Source of the DNA: Acidovorax sp. T1
GTDB taxonomy: Bacteria; Pseudomonadota; Gammaproteobacteria; Burkholderiales; Burkholderiaceae_C
Length of the DNA: 64,000 nt
Assembly (NCBI RefSeq): GCF_002176815.1
Contig: NZ_CP021648.1
Location: forward strand, 2,054,001-2,118,000
Reading direction: 5' to 3'
In this document: positions 25,787 to 35,969 of the stretch, piece by piece
Layout of the letters: every line of letters starts with the position of its first letter
Position numbering within the stretch: the first letter of the stretch is position 1
The notes under the pieces: model-generated
Told to the model about the DNA's origin: nothing
The model's input: the letters and a program-made list of their open reading frames with translations, nothing else
Database searches by the model: none
Program-made: the position numbers and the translations under genes

Positions 25787-26218
25787 TCAGCCCACCAGGG
25801 CCGGTTGCCCCCGGGCCTGGAACAGCGCGACATGCCGCACCGCCCAGCGCTCGGGCGCGGGTGCGCTGGGCGCCACGGCCGGGGCAGCCGCAGGCAGCAC
25901 CGGCGCACTACAGGGCAATGCCGTGCCCAGGGCTAGCTGGTCGAGCAAGAGGCAATCGATGGGCGCATGGCCCGAGAACAGCGCTGCCAGCAGGCTGGGT
26001 GCGTGGGCGGCTGCGGTGGCGTGGGCAGAGACGCGCGCCCCGCCGTCATCGTGCAGCGCGACAACGGCCGACGCCGGGGTGGCGTGCAACACCTGGTGCC
26101 AGCGGCCCAGCGCGGGCGCGAGCACCAGGGCCAGCAGCAGGCCCCACACCGCAGCGCGGCGCACTGCGGCAGGCAGAGTCACGAAGGTGTTGTGTGAGGT
26201 GGAGGGTGCGGGCGGCAT
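25787..26218 (-). CDS. Small uncharacterised protein upstream of the TonB receptor
   Basis: 143 residues with one N-terminal hydrophobic segment (about 22-38) that could be a signal anchor. An exported Ala-rich part follows with scattered His and a conserved-looking HAPIDCLLLDQL segment. It resembles the small His/Cys proteins that accompany metal-uptake receptors in this bacterial group, though I cannot name the family. It is on the same strand as the receptor gene, 218 bp upstream, with a CR1 repeat in between. Confidence 0.6.
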   Translation of the reverse strand: MPPAPSTSHNTFVTLPAAVRRAAVWGLLLALVLAPALGRWHQVLHATPASAVVALHDDGGARVSAHATAAAHAPSLLAALFSGHAPIDCLLLDQLALGTALPCSAPVLPAAAPAVAPSAPAPERWAVRHVALFQARGQPALVG

Positions 26219-26318
26219 GACGTGGGGGCAGCGCAGAGCACTGCAAAAGCGCCCCTATCGCAAGAGGGCTGAATTGTGCCCTGCAAAACCCCGCGTTGCA
26301 GCAATGCCGGGCGTTGAA

Positions 26319-26858
26319 TCAATCGGGCTTCAGGTAGCGCGCAAAGGTCTTGCGAAACTTCTCCACCTTCGGCCCCACCACAAATGCGCAGTAACCCGCG
26401 TGGGGGTTGTTCGCAAAGTAGTCCTGGTGGTAGGCCTCGGCGGCGCTGTAGTTGGCCAGCGGCTTCACCTCGGTGGTGATGGGCGCGCCAAACAGCTTGT
26501 CTTGCGACATCTGGCGGATCATGTCGTTGGCGATGTCGCCATGCTCGGGGTTCTCAAAATAGATGCCGCTGCGGTATTGCGTGCCCACGTCGTTGCCCTG
26601 GCGGTTGAGGGTGGTCGGGTCGTGGGTGTGGAAGAAGATTTCCAGAATCTCCTGCAGGCTGATTTCGTCGGCATCGAAGGTCAGGCGCACCACTTCGGCG
26701 TGGCCGGTGTCGCCCTGGCAGATCTGTTCGTAGCTGGGGTTCAGCGTGTGGCCGTTGGTGTAGCCGCTTTCCACATCGGTGATGCCGCGCACGCGGTCAA
26801 ACACCGCTTCGGTGCACCAGAAGCAGCCGCCTCCCAGGGTGATGGTTTGCTGTGCCAT
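26319..26858 (-). CDS. msrA: Peptide methionine sulfoxide reductase A
   Basis: A 179-residue cytoplasmic repair enzyme that reduces methionine-S-sulfoxide. The active-site GGCFWC holds the nucleophilic Cys near residue 12, followed by EAVFDRVRGITDVESGYTNG and YHQDYF near the C-terminus. The resolving Cys may be in HAGYCAF. The ATG at 26858 has GGAAA upstream. It is divergent from the TetR gene across about 100 bp. Confidence 0.95.
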   Translation of the reverse strand: MAQQTITLGGGCFWCTEAVFDRVRGITDVESGYTNGHTLNPSYEQICQGDTGHAEVVRLTFDADEISLQEILEIFFHTHDPTTLNRQGNDVGTQYRSGIYFENPEHGDIANDMIRQMSQDKLFGAPITTEVKPLANYSAAEAYHQDYFANNPHAGYCAFVVGPKVEKFRKTFARYLKPD

Positions 26859-26932
26859 GGATGTTTCCTTGCCAAGGTGGATGTTGTGCATCGCCGCATT
26901 ATGAATTGACGACGGTGAGGGCGCTCGCTACA

Positions 26933-26954
26933 TTACTAACCAGTCAGTCATTAA
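26933..26954. promoter_or_regulatory. Imperfect dyad, possible TetR operator
   Basis: Just before the TetR start, TTACTAACCAG and TCAGTCATTAA form a partial dyad of the form TTAnTnAC-N6-GTnAnTAA. It is well placed for autoregulation of the efflux operon. Confidence 0.4.
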
Positions 26955-26956
26955 AA

Positions 26957-27637
26957 ATGCAAGTACCAACCTCTCCTCCTCCCACCACTGCGGCCAAGCG
27001 CGAACGGCGCAAGGAGGCGCGCCCCGGCGAACTCATCGAAGCCGCGTTGGAGTTGTTTGTCGAGAAGGGCTTTGCAGCCACCCGGGTGGATGAGGTGGCG
27101 GCGCGTGCGGGGGTGTCCAAAGGCACGCTGTTTCTGTATTTTTCCAGCAAGGAAGAGCTGTTCAAGGCCGTGGTGCGCGAAAACATCGCGGGCCGGTTTG
27201 CCGAATGGACGCTGGAGCTGGACGTTTTTGAGGGCAGCACGGACGATCTGCTGCGCTATTGCTACAAGGTGTGGTGGGAGCGCATTGGCAGCACCAAGAC
27301 CTCGGGCATCACCAAGCTCATGCTGAGCGAAGCGCACCATTTCCCCGAGATCACCCAGTTCTACCAGCACGAAGTGATGCGGCCTGGCCAGGCGCTGATC
27401 CGCCGCATCCTGCAGCGGGGCATGGACCGCAACGAGTTCCGGCCGGTGGACATGGACTACGCGGTGTATCTGGTGCTGGCCCCGATGATTTTTCTGATGC
27501 TGTGGAAACATTCCATGGGCGCATGCGTGCCGGATGCCCTCGCACTGGACCCCGAAAAATACCTGGCCATGCAGGCCGACAACATCCTGCATGGTCTGTA
27601 TGGGGCTGCGCCATCATTCCCCCCTTCACCCGCCTGA
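26957..27637 (+). CDS. TetR/AcrR-family regulator of the efflux operon
   Basis: 226 residues. The helix-turn-helix lies near residues 25-70 and reads FAATRVDEVAARAGVSKGTLFLYFSSKEELF, very typical of AcrR-like repressors. The C-terminal ligand domain is of the TetR_C type with several Trp and Met. The ATG at 26957 starts a product beginning MQVPTS. It lies 4 bp ahead of the membrane fusion gene, so it is the first gene of the operon and presumably represses it. Confidence 0.9.
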   Translation: MQVPTSPPPTTAAKRERRKEARPGELIEAALELFVEKGFAATRVDEVAARAGVSKGTLFLYFSSKEELFKAVVRENIAGRFAEWTLELDVFEGSTDDLLRYCYKVWWERIGSTKTSGITKLMLSEAHHFPEITQFYQHEVMRPGQALIRRILQRGMDRNEFRPVDMDYAVYLVLAPMIFLMLWKHSMGACVPDALALDPEKYLAMQADNILHGLYGAAPSFPPSPA

Positions 27638-27641
27638 CACC

Positions 27642-28829
27642 ATGAAACGCTGGATTTTCTGGGTGGCTATTGCCATTGCCGTCGTGCTGGTGGGCGGCGG
27701 CGTCTGGCGCGCGCTGGCCGCGCGGCAGGCGCAGCAAAAGGCCTTGGCTCAATCCAGTGCGCAAATCAAGGAAACCACTTTGGACCTGGCGCCAGGTGAG
27801 ATGGTCACGGTGCAGCGCCACAGCTTGGCCCTGGCCGTGCCGGTGTCTGGCGCGCTGCGCGCCGTGGAATCGGCCATGGTCAAGGCCCGTGCCGCCGGCG
27901 AACTGCAGGGCCTGACCCTGCGCGAGGGCGACAGCGTGCGCGCCGGGCAAGAAATCGCCCGCATCGACAGCACCGAGGCGCGTGCCCGCCTGCGCCAGGC
28001 CCAGCAGCAGGCCGATGCGGCAAAGGCCCAGGTGGACATCAGCCAGCGCCAGTTCACCAACAACCGCGCGCTGGTGGACCAGGGATTCATTTCTGCTACG
28101 GCACTGGCCACCTCGCAGGCCAGCCTGGAGGCCGCGCAATCGACTTACCAGGCGGCGCTGGCCGCTGCCGATGTGGCGCGCAAGTCGCTGGACGACACCG
28201 TGCTGCGCAGCCCGCTGGCGGGCCAGGTGTCGCAGCGGTTCGTGCAGCCCGGTGAGCGCGTAGCCCTTGACGCCCGCATCGTCGAGGTGGTGGACCTGTC
28301 CCGGCTGGAGCTTGAAGCATTGCTGAGCCCGGCCGATTCATTGGCCGTGCGCGTGGGGCAAAAGGCCAGCCTGCGGATCGAGGGCGTGGCCACCCCCATC
28401 GAGGCCACGGTGGCCCGCATCAACCCCAGTGCCCAGGCCGGCAGCCGCACCGTGCCGGTGTACCTTGTCATCGAGCAAGGCGCAGCGACATCGGTGCTGC
28501 GCCAGGGCCTGTTTGTGCAGGGCACGCTCGACACCGGCCACGCCGATGTGTTGGCCTTGCCGCTGGATGCCGTGCGCACCGACAAGCCAGCGCCCTATAT
28601 GCAGGCGGTGCAGAACGGCCGTGTGGTGTATTTGCCGGTGAAAACCGGCGCCCGTGCCGTGGTGGCAAGCGACACGCTGGTGGCCATAGAGGGCGTGCCT
28701 GAAGGCACGGCAGTGGTGACCGGGCGCATGGGTTCGCTGCGCGAGGGCACGCCGGTACGCATCCAGAACAGCGTGCCAGCCATGCCTGCCGCAGCCGCAA
28801 CCCCTGCAGCATCGCGCACTGCGCCCTAG
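27642..28829 (+). CDS. RND efflux periplasmic adaptor (membrane fusion protein)
   Basis: 395 residues with a single N-terminal membrane anchor (about residues 4-24). A lipoyl-like half (about 75-105, RAAGELQGLTLREGDSV) and a helical hairpin with heptad spacing (about 110-165) follow. The other lipoyl half lies at 180-205 (LRSPLAGQVSQRFVQPGE) and beta-barrel domains fill the rest. It bridges the inner-membrane pump and the outer-membrane channel encoded behind it. The Ala/Pro tail is probably disordered. Confidence 0.9.
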   Translation: MKRWIFWVAIAIAVVLVGGGVWRALAARQAQQKALAQSSAQIKETTLDLAPGEMVTVQRHSLALAVPVSGALRAVESAMVKARAAGELQGLTLREGDSVRAGQEIARIDSTEARARLRQAQQQADAAKAQVDISQRQFTNNRALVDQGFISATALATSQASLEAAQSTYQAALAAADVARKSLDDTVLRSPLAGQVSQRFVQPGERVALDARIVEVVDLSRLELEALLSPADSLAVRVGQKASLRIEGVATPIEATVARINPSAQAGSRTVPVYLVIEQGAATSVLRQGLFVQGTLDTGHADVLALPLDAVRTDKPAPYMQAVQNGRVVYLPVKTGARAVVASDTLVAIEGVPEGTAVVTGRMGSLREGTPVRIQNSVPAMPAAAATPAASRTAP

Positions 28830-28835
28830 CCCGCC

Positions 28836-31800
28836 ATGTGGTTCACCCAGGTCAGCCTGAAGAACCCAGTGTTCGCCACCATGGTGATGCTCGCCATCGT
28901 GGTGCTGGGGTTGTTTTCGTACCAGCGCCTGAAGGTGGACCAGTTTCCCGACATCGATTTTCCGGTGGTGGTGGTCACGGTGGACTACCCCGGCGCTTCG
29001 CCCGAAATCGTGGAGAGTGAAGTCACCAAGAAAATCGAGGAAGGCGTCAACTCCATTGCGGGCATCAACGCCCTCACCTCGCGCAGCTACGAGGGCACGG
29101 CCGTCGTCATCATCGAGTTTCAGCTGCACATTGATGGGCGCAAGGCCGCAGAAGACGTGCGCGAGAAGGTGGCCATTGTTCGCCCCACGCTGCGCACCGA
29201 GGTGAAAGAGCCGCGCGTGCTGCGCTTTGACCCGGCCAGCCGCGCCGTGTGGTCGCTGGCGGTGCTGCCGGATGACAAGGCCGGGGCAACAGAGCGCAGC
29301 GTGAGCGCCGCCGTACCGCCCCAAGGCGCGAAGGTCCCCTCGGGGGGCAGCGAACCACGCGCAGCGGGAAGCGTGGGGGTTCCCTCTGCAGTGGAGCTGA
29401 CCACATGGGCCGAACAGATTCTCAAAAAACGGCTCGAAAACGTGCGTGGCGTGGGCGCTGTCAACCTGGTGGGCGCCACCAAGCGCGAGATCAACATCTA
29501 CCTGAACCCGCAGGCATTGGAAGCCTTTGGCGTGACCCCCGACCAGGTGGCCGCTGCGGTGCGCAACGAGAACCAGGACTTGCCCGTGGGCGCCATCCGC
29601 TCGTTGGCGCAGGAGCGCGTGGTGCAGATCGATGCGCGCATGCAGCGGCCCGAAGACTTTGGCCGCATCATCGTGACGCGCAAGAACGGCGCGCCCGTGC
29701 GGGTGGAGCAGCTGGCCCGCGTGCAGGATGGCGCGCAAGAGGTGGAGAGCCTGGCGCTTTACAACGGCCAACGCACGCTGCTGCTGTCGGTGCAAAAGTC
29801 GCAGGGCGAAAACACCATTGAGGTGGTGGATGGTCTGAACGCTGCCGTGCTTGAGTTGCGCGACCAGTTGCCGCCCGGCGTGCGCCTGGAGACCATTGGC
29901 GACAGTGCCCGCCCGATTCGCGTGGCCGTCAACAACGTGCGCCAGACCCTCATCGAAGGTGCTTTGCTCACGGTGCTGATTGTTTTTCTGTTCTTGAACT
30001 CGTGGCGCTCCACCGTCATCACGGGTCTTACGCTGCCCATTGCGCTGATCGGCACGTTTTTGTTCATGAACATGTTCGGCTTCACCATCAACATGATCAC
30101 GCTGATGGCCCTGAGCCTGTGCGTGGGTCTTTTGATCGACGACGCCATCGTGGTGCGCGAGAACATCGTGCGCCATGTGCAGATGGGCAAAGGTGCCTAC
30201 CAGGCAGCCATGGACGGCACGCAGGAGATCGGCCTGGCCGTGCTGGCCACCACGCTGTCCATCGTGGCGGTGTTCATGCCCATTGGTTTCATGGGCGGCA
30301 TCATCGGCAAGTTTTTTCACGAGTTCGGTATCACCATCGTGGCGGCGGTGATGATCTCGATGTTTGTCAGCTTCACGCTCGACCCCATGCTGTCGAGCAT
30401 CTGGCACGACCCCACCATCCACGCGCACGGGCAGCGCACCGAGCCCGTCACTTTTTACGACAAGACCATCGGCCGTGTCACCGGCTGGTTTGACCGCGCC
30501 ACCGATGCCCTGGCCGAAGGCTACCAGGGCATCCTGCGCTGGTCGCTGGTACACAAGCTGTCCACGCTGGGCATTGCGCTGGCCATCTTCGTGCTGAGCG
30601 TTTTCATGGTGCCGCTGCTGGGCACCGAGTTCGTGCCCAAGGCCGATTTTTCGGAAACCACCGTCAACTTCTATACGCCCGTGGGCTCGTCGCTGGAGGC
30701 CACCGAGGCCAAGGCGCGGCAGGTGGAAGGCATCCTGCGCGAGTTTCCCGAGGTGCGCTACACGCTGTCCACCATCAACACCGGCAGCGCGCAGGGCAAG
30801 ATGTACGCCAGCATTTATGTGCGCCTGGTCGACCGCAAGGACCGCAGCCGCAGCGTGGATGCCATGTCGGGCGTGCTGCGCGAGCGCCTCAAGCAGGTGC
30901 CGGGCATTACCGTGACCCATGTGGGCCTGCTGGACCCGGTGGGTGGCCAAAAGCAGGTGGAGTTCTCGCTGCAGGGGCCTGATCTGCAGGAATTGGAGCG
31001 CCTGACCCGCATCGTCAACGAGAAGATCCGTGATCTTCCGGGCCTGGTGGACCTGGATACGAGCGCCAAGCCAGACAAGCCGGTGATTGCGCTCGATGTG
31101 CAGCGTGATGCAGCGTCCGACCTGGGGGTTTCCGTGGCCCAGCTGGCCGCATCGCTGCGCACGCTGGTGGCCGGCACCACGGTGGGCAATTGGCGTGCAC
31201 CCGATGACCAGACCTACGACGTGAATGTGCGCCTGGCGCCGGAAGCCCGCACCACCCCACAAGACCTGGAGCGCCTGCCCTTTGCCCTGACGGCGGCCGA
31301 CGGCAGCACGCGCATCGTGCGACTGAACCAGGTGGCCCGGGTGACGGAGTCCACTGGCGCCAACCAGATCAACCGCCGTGACCTCACGCGCGAGGTGGCA
31401 GTCACCGCCAACGTGGCCGACCGTTCTGCGGGCGAGGTATCCAACGACATCAAGAAGGCGCTCGACAGCGTGGTGTTTCCACCGGGCTACCGCTACCAGT
31501 TTGGTGGCTCCACCAAAAACATGGCCGAGTCGTTTGGCTATGCCATCTCGGCGCTGGTGCTGGCCATCGTGTTCATCTACATGATCCTGGCCAGCCAGTT
31601 CAAGAGCTTCTTGCAGCCGCTGGCGCTGATGACCTCGCTGCCGCTCACGCTGATCGGTGTGGTGCTGGCGCTGCTGATGTTCCGCTCCACGCTGTCGATG
31701 TTCTCGATCATTGGCGTGGTGATGCTGATGGGCCTGGTCACCAAGAATGCCATTTTGCTGGTGGACTTTGCCATTCGCGCCCGCGAAGACCACGTTGACG

Positions 31801-32123
31801 AGGCCGGCCACACCGTGCCCGGCTTGCCCCGCGCCGAAGCCCTGTTGCTGGCCGCCCGCGTGCGGCTGCGCCCCATCCTCATGACCACGCTGGCCATGAT
31901 CTTCGGCATGGTGCCGCTGGCGTTTGCGCTGTCCGAGGGTTCGGAGCAGCGCGCGCCCATGGGCCAGGCCGTGATCGGCGGCGTCATCACCTCGTCGCTT
32001 TTGACGCTGGTGGTGGTTCCGGTGGTGTATTGCTACATGGATGATCTGGCCCGCTGGGCACTTGCCCGCATGGGCCGCGGCCAGCCCGCGCCCGTGCCCC
32101 CTAAAATCAAGGGTTTGTCCTGA
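28836..32123 (+). CDS. RND-family multidrug efflux permease
   Basis: 1095 residues, a proton-driven inner-membrane pump of the HAE1/AcrB-MdtB kind. Twelve spans are visible: one at residues ~10-30, five around 370-520, and six in the matching second half. The proton-relay motif lies in [18 protein letters not shown], with two Asp. A CR2 repeat inserts about 23-30 residues at about 160-190, in the first porter domain just before ELTTWAEQ, making the protein longer than its relatives. It stays in frame. Substrates are unknown. Confidence 0.92.
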   Translation: MWFTQVSLKNPVFATMVMLAIVVLGLFSYQRLKVDQFPDIDFPVVVVTVDYPGASPEIVESEVTKKIEEGVNSIAGINALTSRSYEGTAVVIIEFQLHIDGRKAAEDVREKVAIVRPTLRTEVKEPRVLRFDPASRAVWSLAVLPDDKAGATERSVSAAVPPQGAKVPSGGSEPRAAGSVGVPSAVELTTWAEQILKKRLENVRGVGAVNLVGATKREINIYLNPQALEAFGVTPDQVAAAVRNENQDLPVGAIRSLAQERVVQIDARMQRPEDFGRIIVTRKNGAPVRVEQLARVQDGAQEVESLALYNGQRTLLLSVQKSQGENTIEVVDGLNAAVLELRDQLPPGVRLETIGDSARPIRVAVNNVRQTLIEGALLTVLIVFLFLNSWRSTVITGLTLPIALIGTFLFMNMFGFTINMITLMALSLCVGLLIDDAIVVRENIVRHVQMGKGAYQAAMDGTQEIGLAVLATTLSIVAVFMPIGFMGGIIGKFFHEFGITIVAAVMISMFVSFTLDPMLSSIWHDPTIHAHGQRTEPVTFYDKTIGRVTGWFDRATDALAEGYQGILRWSLVHKLSTLGIALAIFVLSVFMVPLLGTEFVPKADFSETTVNFYTPVGSSLEATEAKARQVEGILREFPEVRYTLSTINTGSAQGKMYASIYVRLVDRKDRSRSVDAMSGVLRERLKQVPGITVTHVGLLDPVGGQKQVEFSLQGPDLQELERLTRIVNEKIRDLPGLVDLDTSAKPDKPVIALDVQRDAASDLGVSVAQLAASLRTLVAGTTVGNWRAPDDQTYDVNVRLAPEARTTPQDLERLPFALTAADGSTRIVRLNQVARVTESTGANQINRRDLTREVAVTANVADRSAGEVSNDIKKALDSVVFPPGYRYQFGGSTKNMAESFGYAISALVLAIVFIYMILASQFKSFLQPLALMTSLPLTLIGVVLALLMFRSTLSMFSIIGVVMLMGLVTKNAILLVDFAIRAREDHVDEAGHTVPGLPRAEALLLAARVRLRPILMTTLAMIFGMVPLAFALSEGSEQRAPMGQAVIGGVITSSLLTLVVVPVVYCYMDDLARWALARMGRGQPAPVPPKIKGLS
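29316..29385 (+). repeat. CR2 dispersed repeat inside the RND pump gene
   Basis: It opens with CCGCCCCAAGG, has TCGGGGGGCAGCGA in the middle and ends AGCGTGGGGGTT. Translated it gives [15 protein letters not shown] and then SVGV. A second copy in prpE is read in the same frame. Confidence 0.8.
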
Positions 32124-32147
32124 CCCGCCTTCCCCTGGAGAGATTCC

Positions 32148-32861
32148 ATGAACATGCCTTTGAACACGTCCGCCAACATCAGCGACCCTATTGAACAGGC
32201 CCGCTACAACATGATCGAGCAGCAGATCCGCCCGTGGAATGTGCTGGACGCAGACGTGCTGGAGCTGCTGGCTGTGGTGCACCGCGAAGACTTCGTGCCC
32301 CCGGCCTGCCACAGCATGGCGTTCATGGACATCGAAATCCCCCTTCTGGGCACCGATGCCGAAGAGGCTGTGCGCCTGGGCCACAGCATGCTGCAGCCCC
32401 GCGTGGAGGCCCGCATGCTGCAAGACCTGAAGATTGTGCCCACCGACCGCGTGCTCGAAATCGGCGCGGGCTCGGGCTACATGGCGGCGCTGCTGGCCCA
32501 CCGCGCACAAAGCGTGGTCTCGCTCGAAATCGTGCCCGCACTGGCCGACATGGCGCGCGACAACCTTCAGCGGGCCGGCATCACCAACGCCCATGTGCGT
32601 CTGTCAGATGGCTGCCGCGATGCCGTGCCCGAAGGCCCGTTCGACGTGATTGTGCTCAGCGGTTCTGTGGCTGAAGTCCCGCAAAACCTGTTGTCGATGC
32701 TGCGCGAAGGTGGCCGCCTGGCCGCCATCGTGGGCCAGGAACCCGTCATGCGCTTCACGCTGGTGCGTCGCACCGGCGACCGTTTTGAAACCACCCAGCC
32801 CTGGGACACCATGGCGCCGCGCCTGGTCGGTTTTGCCGAACCCTCGGGCTTTTCCTTCTGA
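32148..32861 (+). CDS. Protein-L-isoaspartate O-methyltransferase-like protein
   Basis: 237 residues of the Pcm superfamily. MIEQQIRPWNV at the N-terminus and the SAM-binding VLEIGAGSGYMAALL (about residues 100-114) are typical, as is FDVIVLSGSV after it. In this bacterial group such a gene usually precedes rhodanese and tolC genes, as here. True L-isoaspartyl repair activity is uncertain because the family signature around the substrate Ser/Thr is not exact. Confidence 0.85.
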   Translation: MNMPLNTSANISDPIEQARYNMIEQQIRPWNVLDADVLELLAVVHREDFVPPACHSMAFMDIEIPLLGTDAEEAVRLGHSMLQPRVEARMLQDLKIVPTDRVLEIGAGSGYMAALLAHRAQSVVSLEIVPALADMARDNLQRAGITNAHVRLSDGCRDAVPEGPFDVIVLSGSVAEVPQNLLSMLREGGRLAAIVGQEPVMRFTLVRRTGDRFETTQPWDTMAPRLVGFAEPSGFSF

Positions 32862-32882
32862 TTTGGCACCACGGAGTTCTGC

Positions 32883-33224
32883 ATGATCGACCACGTCCGC
32901 CCCGCACAGCTGTCCGCCTGGTTTGCGGATGCATCGGCCGAAGGCCAGCCCCTGGTTCTGGACGTGCGCGAGCCCTGGGAGCTACAGACCGCCAGCGTGC
33001 GGGCAGACGGGTTTGAACTGGTGGCGATTCCCATGGGTGAGCTGCCCGGCCGACTGAGCGAACTGGACCCGTCGCGCCCCCTGGCCTGCCTGTGCCACCA
33101 CGGCGCCCGCAGCCTGCGCGTGGCGGCTTTCCTTGCGCAGCAGGGTTTTGGAACGCTGGCCAACATCACGGGCGGCATCGATGCCTGGTCCCGCGAACAC
33201 GATCCCCGCGTGCCACGGTACTGA
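32883..33224 (+). CDS. Rhodanese-domain sulfurtransferase
   Basis: A 113-residue single-domain rhodanese. The active loop is CHHGARS, with the Cys that carries the persulfide near residue 61. VLDVREPWE near 24-32 is the entry strand. It lies 21 bp behind the Pcm-like gene in the efflux operon. The link to efflux is by position only. Confidence 0.9.
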   Translation: MIDHVRPAQLSAWFADASAEGQPLVLDVREPWELQTASVRADGFELVAIPMGELPGRLSELDPSRPLACLCHHGARSLRVAAFLAQQGFGTLANITGGIDAWSREHDPRVPRY

Positions 33225-33284
33225 ACCGAAGCCGACCGCCGTGTTCCTACCCCCCTTGCGCGCTGAACGATCTAAAGGACCACC

Positions 33285-34613
33285 ATGACCCCGCTTCGGC
33301 TGCTTCCCCTGACCCTGGCACTCACTGCCGCCCTCTGCGCGCCGGCGCAGGCTCAAAGCCTGTCGCAACTGGTGGAAGCAGCGCGCAGCTACGACACGGT
33401 CTGGCAGGCGGCCAGGCTCCAGCTGGATGCGGCCTCCAGCCGCGCCGAGCAGGCCCGCGCAGGGCTGCTGCCCAGTGCCGGGCTGACAGCCGGCGTGTCC
33501 CGATCCAACACCGAAGTCACCCGCCCCCCGGTGGACTTCAACGGCAGCACGCAAAGCGTGGGCGTCAGCGCCTCGCAACCGCTGTACCGCCCGGCCAACC
33601 GCATCAATTATCAGCAAGGCCAGCGCGGCATCGACGTGGCCCGCGCCCAGCTGGACGCCGCCACGCAAGACCTGCTGGTGCGCGTCAGCCAGGCTTACTT
33701 TGACGTGCTGGCAGCCCAGGACACACTGAGCTTTGTGCAGGCGCAAAAAACGGCGGTCTCCGAGCAACTGGCCTTTGCCAAGCGCAACTTCGAGGTGGGC
33801 ACCTCCACCGTCACCGACCAGCGCGAGGCCCAGGCCCGCTACGACCTGGTCATCGCCCAGGAAATTGCCGCCGAGAACGACCTGCGCGTGAAAAAGCTGG
33901 CGCTCGACCAGCTGGTGGGCATCACCGGCACCCAGCCCCTGCCGCTGGCCCAGCCGGTGCAGTTGCCCGCCGTGCAGCCCGACGACGTGACAGCCTGGGT
34001 GCAAACGGCGCAAGACCAGCAGCCAGCCGTGCGCCAGGCTCAGATCGCACTCGACATTGCGCGCCTGGAAACCCAGAAGGCCAACACCGGCCACTTGCCC
34101 ACGGTGGACCTGCAGGCCGGCTACAACATTGCGCGCAACCCTAGCGGCACCGTCACCGCGCCCGGCATGAACAGCCGCACCAACAACGCCAGCGTGGGCG
34201 TGGCATTCAACCTGCCGCTGTTTGCCGGCTTTGCCGTGCAAAACCGCATCAAGGAAACGCTGGCTCTCGAAGAAAAAGCCCAGGCCGACCTGGAAACCAC
34301 GCGTCGCAACGTCGCACAGACCACGCGGTCGGCTTTCTTTGGCGTGCAGTCCGGCCAGGGCCAGGTGCGCGCCCTGGAGGCCGCCGAAGCCTCCAGCCAG
34401 AGCGCGCTCGACGCCAACAAGCTCGGCTACCAGGTGGGTGTGCGCATCAACATCGACGTGCTCAACGCCCAAAGCCAGCTCTACCAGACCAAGCGCGACC
34501 TGGCGCAGGCGCGCTACAACGTGCTGCTGGGCAGCCTGAAACTGCGCCAGGCGGCGGGGGTGCTGACGGATGACGATGTGGGGGCGGTGAATGGATTGCT
34601 ACGGCAGCCGTAA
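33285..34613 (+). CDS. tolC: TolC-family outer-membrane channel
   Basis: 442 residues with a signal peptide (about 1-21, ending AQA) and two tandem outer-membrane efflux repeats of long helices plus short strands. YFDVLAAQDTL and RINIDVLNAQSQLYQTKRDL are the repeated family stretches. It would complete the tripartite pump with the adaptor and RND permease encoded upstream in the same operon. Confidence 0.9.
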   Translation: MTPLRLLPLTLALTAALCAPAQAQSLSQLVEAARSYDTVWQAARLQLDAASSRAEQARAGLLPSAGLTAGVSRSNTEVTRPPVDFNGSTQSVGVSASQPLYRPANRINYQQGQRGIDVARAQLDAATQDLLVRVSQAYFDVLAAQDTLSFVQAQKTAVSEQLAFAKRNFEVGTSTVTDQREAQARYDLVIAQEIAAENDLRVKKLALDQLVGITGTQPLPLAQPVQLPAVQPDDVTAWVQTAQDQQPAVRQAQIALDIARLETQKANTGHLPTVDLQAGYNIARNPSGTVTAPGMNSRTNNASVGVAFNLPLFAGFAVQNRIKETLALEEKAQADLETTRRNVAQTTRSAFFGVQSGQGQVRALEAAEASSQSALDANKLGYQVGVRINIDVLNAQSQLYQTKRDLAQARYNVLLGSLKLRQAAGVLTDDDVGAVNGLLRQP

Positions 34614-34656
34614 GAGCGTTGGTATGGTGGGGATCGGAATCCGGGAAATTGGAATC

Positions 34657-34690
34657 TGACCCCAATTACTCCATGACCCCAATTACTCCA
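34657..34690 (+). repeat. 17-bp perfect tandem duplication
   Basis: TGACCCCAATTACTCCA occurs twice in a row between tolC and the HPP gene, preceded by GGAAATTGGAATC. The motif resembles short dispersed sequences in related genomes. Confidence 0.8.
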
Positions 34691-34769
34691 GGGCAGGCGC
34701 CCGGCGTATCCCACCGAGACATGGTGCGAATATTGATGTAGTTTGCGGCTGCATCCGCGTTTTTTCTTT

Positions 34770-35969
34770 ATGCCCTCTTCACCCTCCGAATTTTCCCCTT
34801 CGTCGTCACGCCCACCATTGGCTGCGCGCCTGGCCGAATGGCTCCGGCATTTCTGGCCCGCTCCACTGGGCATCGATGGCAAAGAGCACCTGCGCTTTGC
34901 GGTTGGCGCAGTGATTGGTGTGCTGCTCACGGCATGGCTCAGTCGATGGTGGGCCGAGGGCACTGGCACCGGCCCGTGGATGGTGGCGTCGTTGGGGGCC
35001 AGTGCCGTGCTGGTGTTCGGCATGCCCTCCAGCCCGCTGGCCCAGCCCTGGCCCGTGTTGGGTGGCAGCACTCTGTCGGCGCTGGTGGGCGCTGTCTGTT
35101 CTGCGGTGATTTCGGACAAGGCCTTGGCGGGTGCCATTGCCGTGGGCCTGGCCATTGCGTTGATGGTGCCGCTGCGTTGCCTGCATCCTCCGGGTGGGGC
35201 CATGGCGTTGTACGTAGTGCTGACCTCAGGCGATGGGTGGCACCTCGCGGCCTTCCCGGTGTTGTTCAACGTGGTGCTATTGTTGATCGCCGCAGTGGTC
35301 TACAACGGTCTGACGGGCCGACGCTACCCACACCCTCAGCGCGTCGCGCCGCGGGTGGCAACCAGCCAGGGCGCTTTCACTGCATCGGACGTGGATGCGG
35401 CGCTGGCCCACTACAACCAGGTGCTCGACGTGAGCCGGGCGGATCTGGAGGGGCTGCTGCACCTGGCGGGCCGCGCGGCATTCCAGCGGACCCTGGGAGA
35501 GTTGCGCTGCGTGGACATCATGTCCAGCCCGCCTTACGCTGTGGAGGCCGGAGTGTCGCTCAAGGAGGCTTGGGCATTGATGCGGCTGCAGCAAATCAAG
35601 GCGCTGCCGGTGGTGGATGCCCAGCGCCAGGTGATTGGTATCGTGACGATGGCCGACTTCATGCGGCTGGCCAATCTGGACACCCACGAAGGGCTGGGGC
35701 AGCGGTTGCGCACACTGGTCATGGGGCGGCGCGGCGGGCAACCCCAGGCAGTGGGCGAGATCATGTCCCACCCGGTTCAGGTGGCGCGTTCGGCGCAGCA
35801 TGCGATGGACCTGGTGCCGCTCTTTTCACAGGGCGGGCACCATCACATTCCTATCGTGGATGACGTGGATCACCTCGTGGGCATCATCACCCAGACCGAC
35901 CTGGTGCGCATCCTGGCCTCGGCGGTGCACTCTGGCAGCTCTGCTGGGCCGAGGGGGGGATCTGGTTGA
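34770..35969 (+). CDS. HPP-family membrane protein with two CBS domains
   Basis: 399 residues. Four to five hydrophobic spans (about 35-180) contain the HPP signature RCLHPPGGAMALY. A linker follows, then a pair of CBS domains (about 240-385, with VDIMSSPPYAVEAG and DDVDHLVGIITQTDLVRIL). HPP proteins have been linked to nitrite or nitrate transport, and CBS pairs bind adenine nucleotides. Start chosen at ATG 34770; a TTG at 34743 is also open. Confidence 0.85.
   Translation: MPSSPSEFSPSSSRPPLAARLAEWLRHFWPAPLGIDGKEHLRFAVGAVIGVLLTAWLSRWWAEGTGTGPWMVASLGASAVLVFGMPSSPLAQPWPVLGGSTLSALVGAVCSAVISDKALAGAIAVGLAIALMVPLRCLHPPGGAMALYVVLTSGDGWHLAAFPVLFNVVLLLIAAVVYNGLTGRRYPHPQRVAPRVATSQGAFTASDVDAALAHYNQVLDVSRADLEGLLHLAGRAAFQRTLGELRCVDIMSSPPYAVEAGVSLKEAWALMRLQQIKALPVVDAQRQVIGIVTMADFMRLANLDTHEGLGQRLRTLVMGRRGGQPQAVGEIMSHPVQVARSAQHAMDLVPLFSQGGHHHIPIVDDVDHLVGIITQTDLVRILASAVHSGSSAGPRGGSG

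Noticed and set aside
28338..32594. A 1418-codon minus-strand open frame opposite the RND operon
   Set aside because: Antisense shadow of high-G+C coding; its translation is His/Gln/Arg-rich without domains, while the plus strand encodes a clear RND pump.
34657..34690. The 17-bp duplication as an attachment site
   Set aside because: No integrase and no mobile gene nearby; probably a local duplication of a short dispersed motif.
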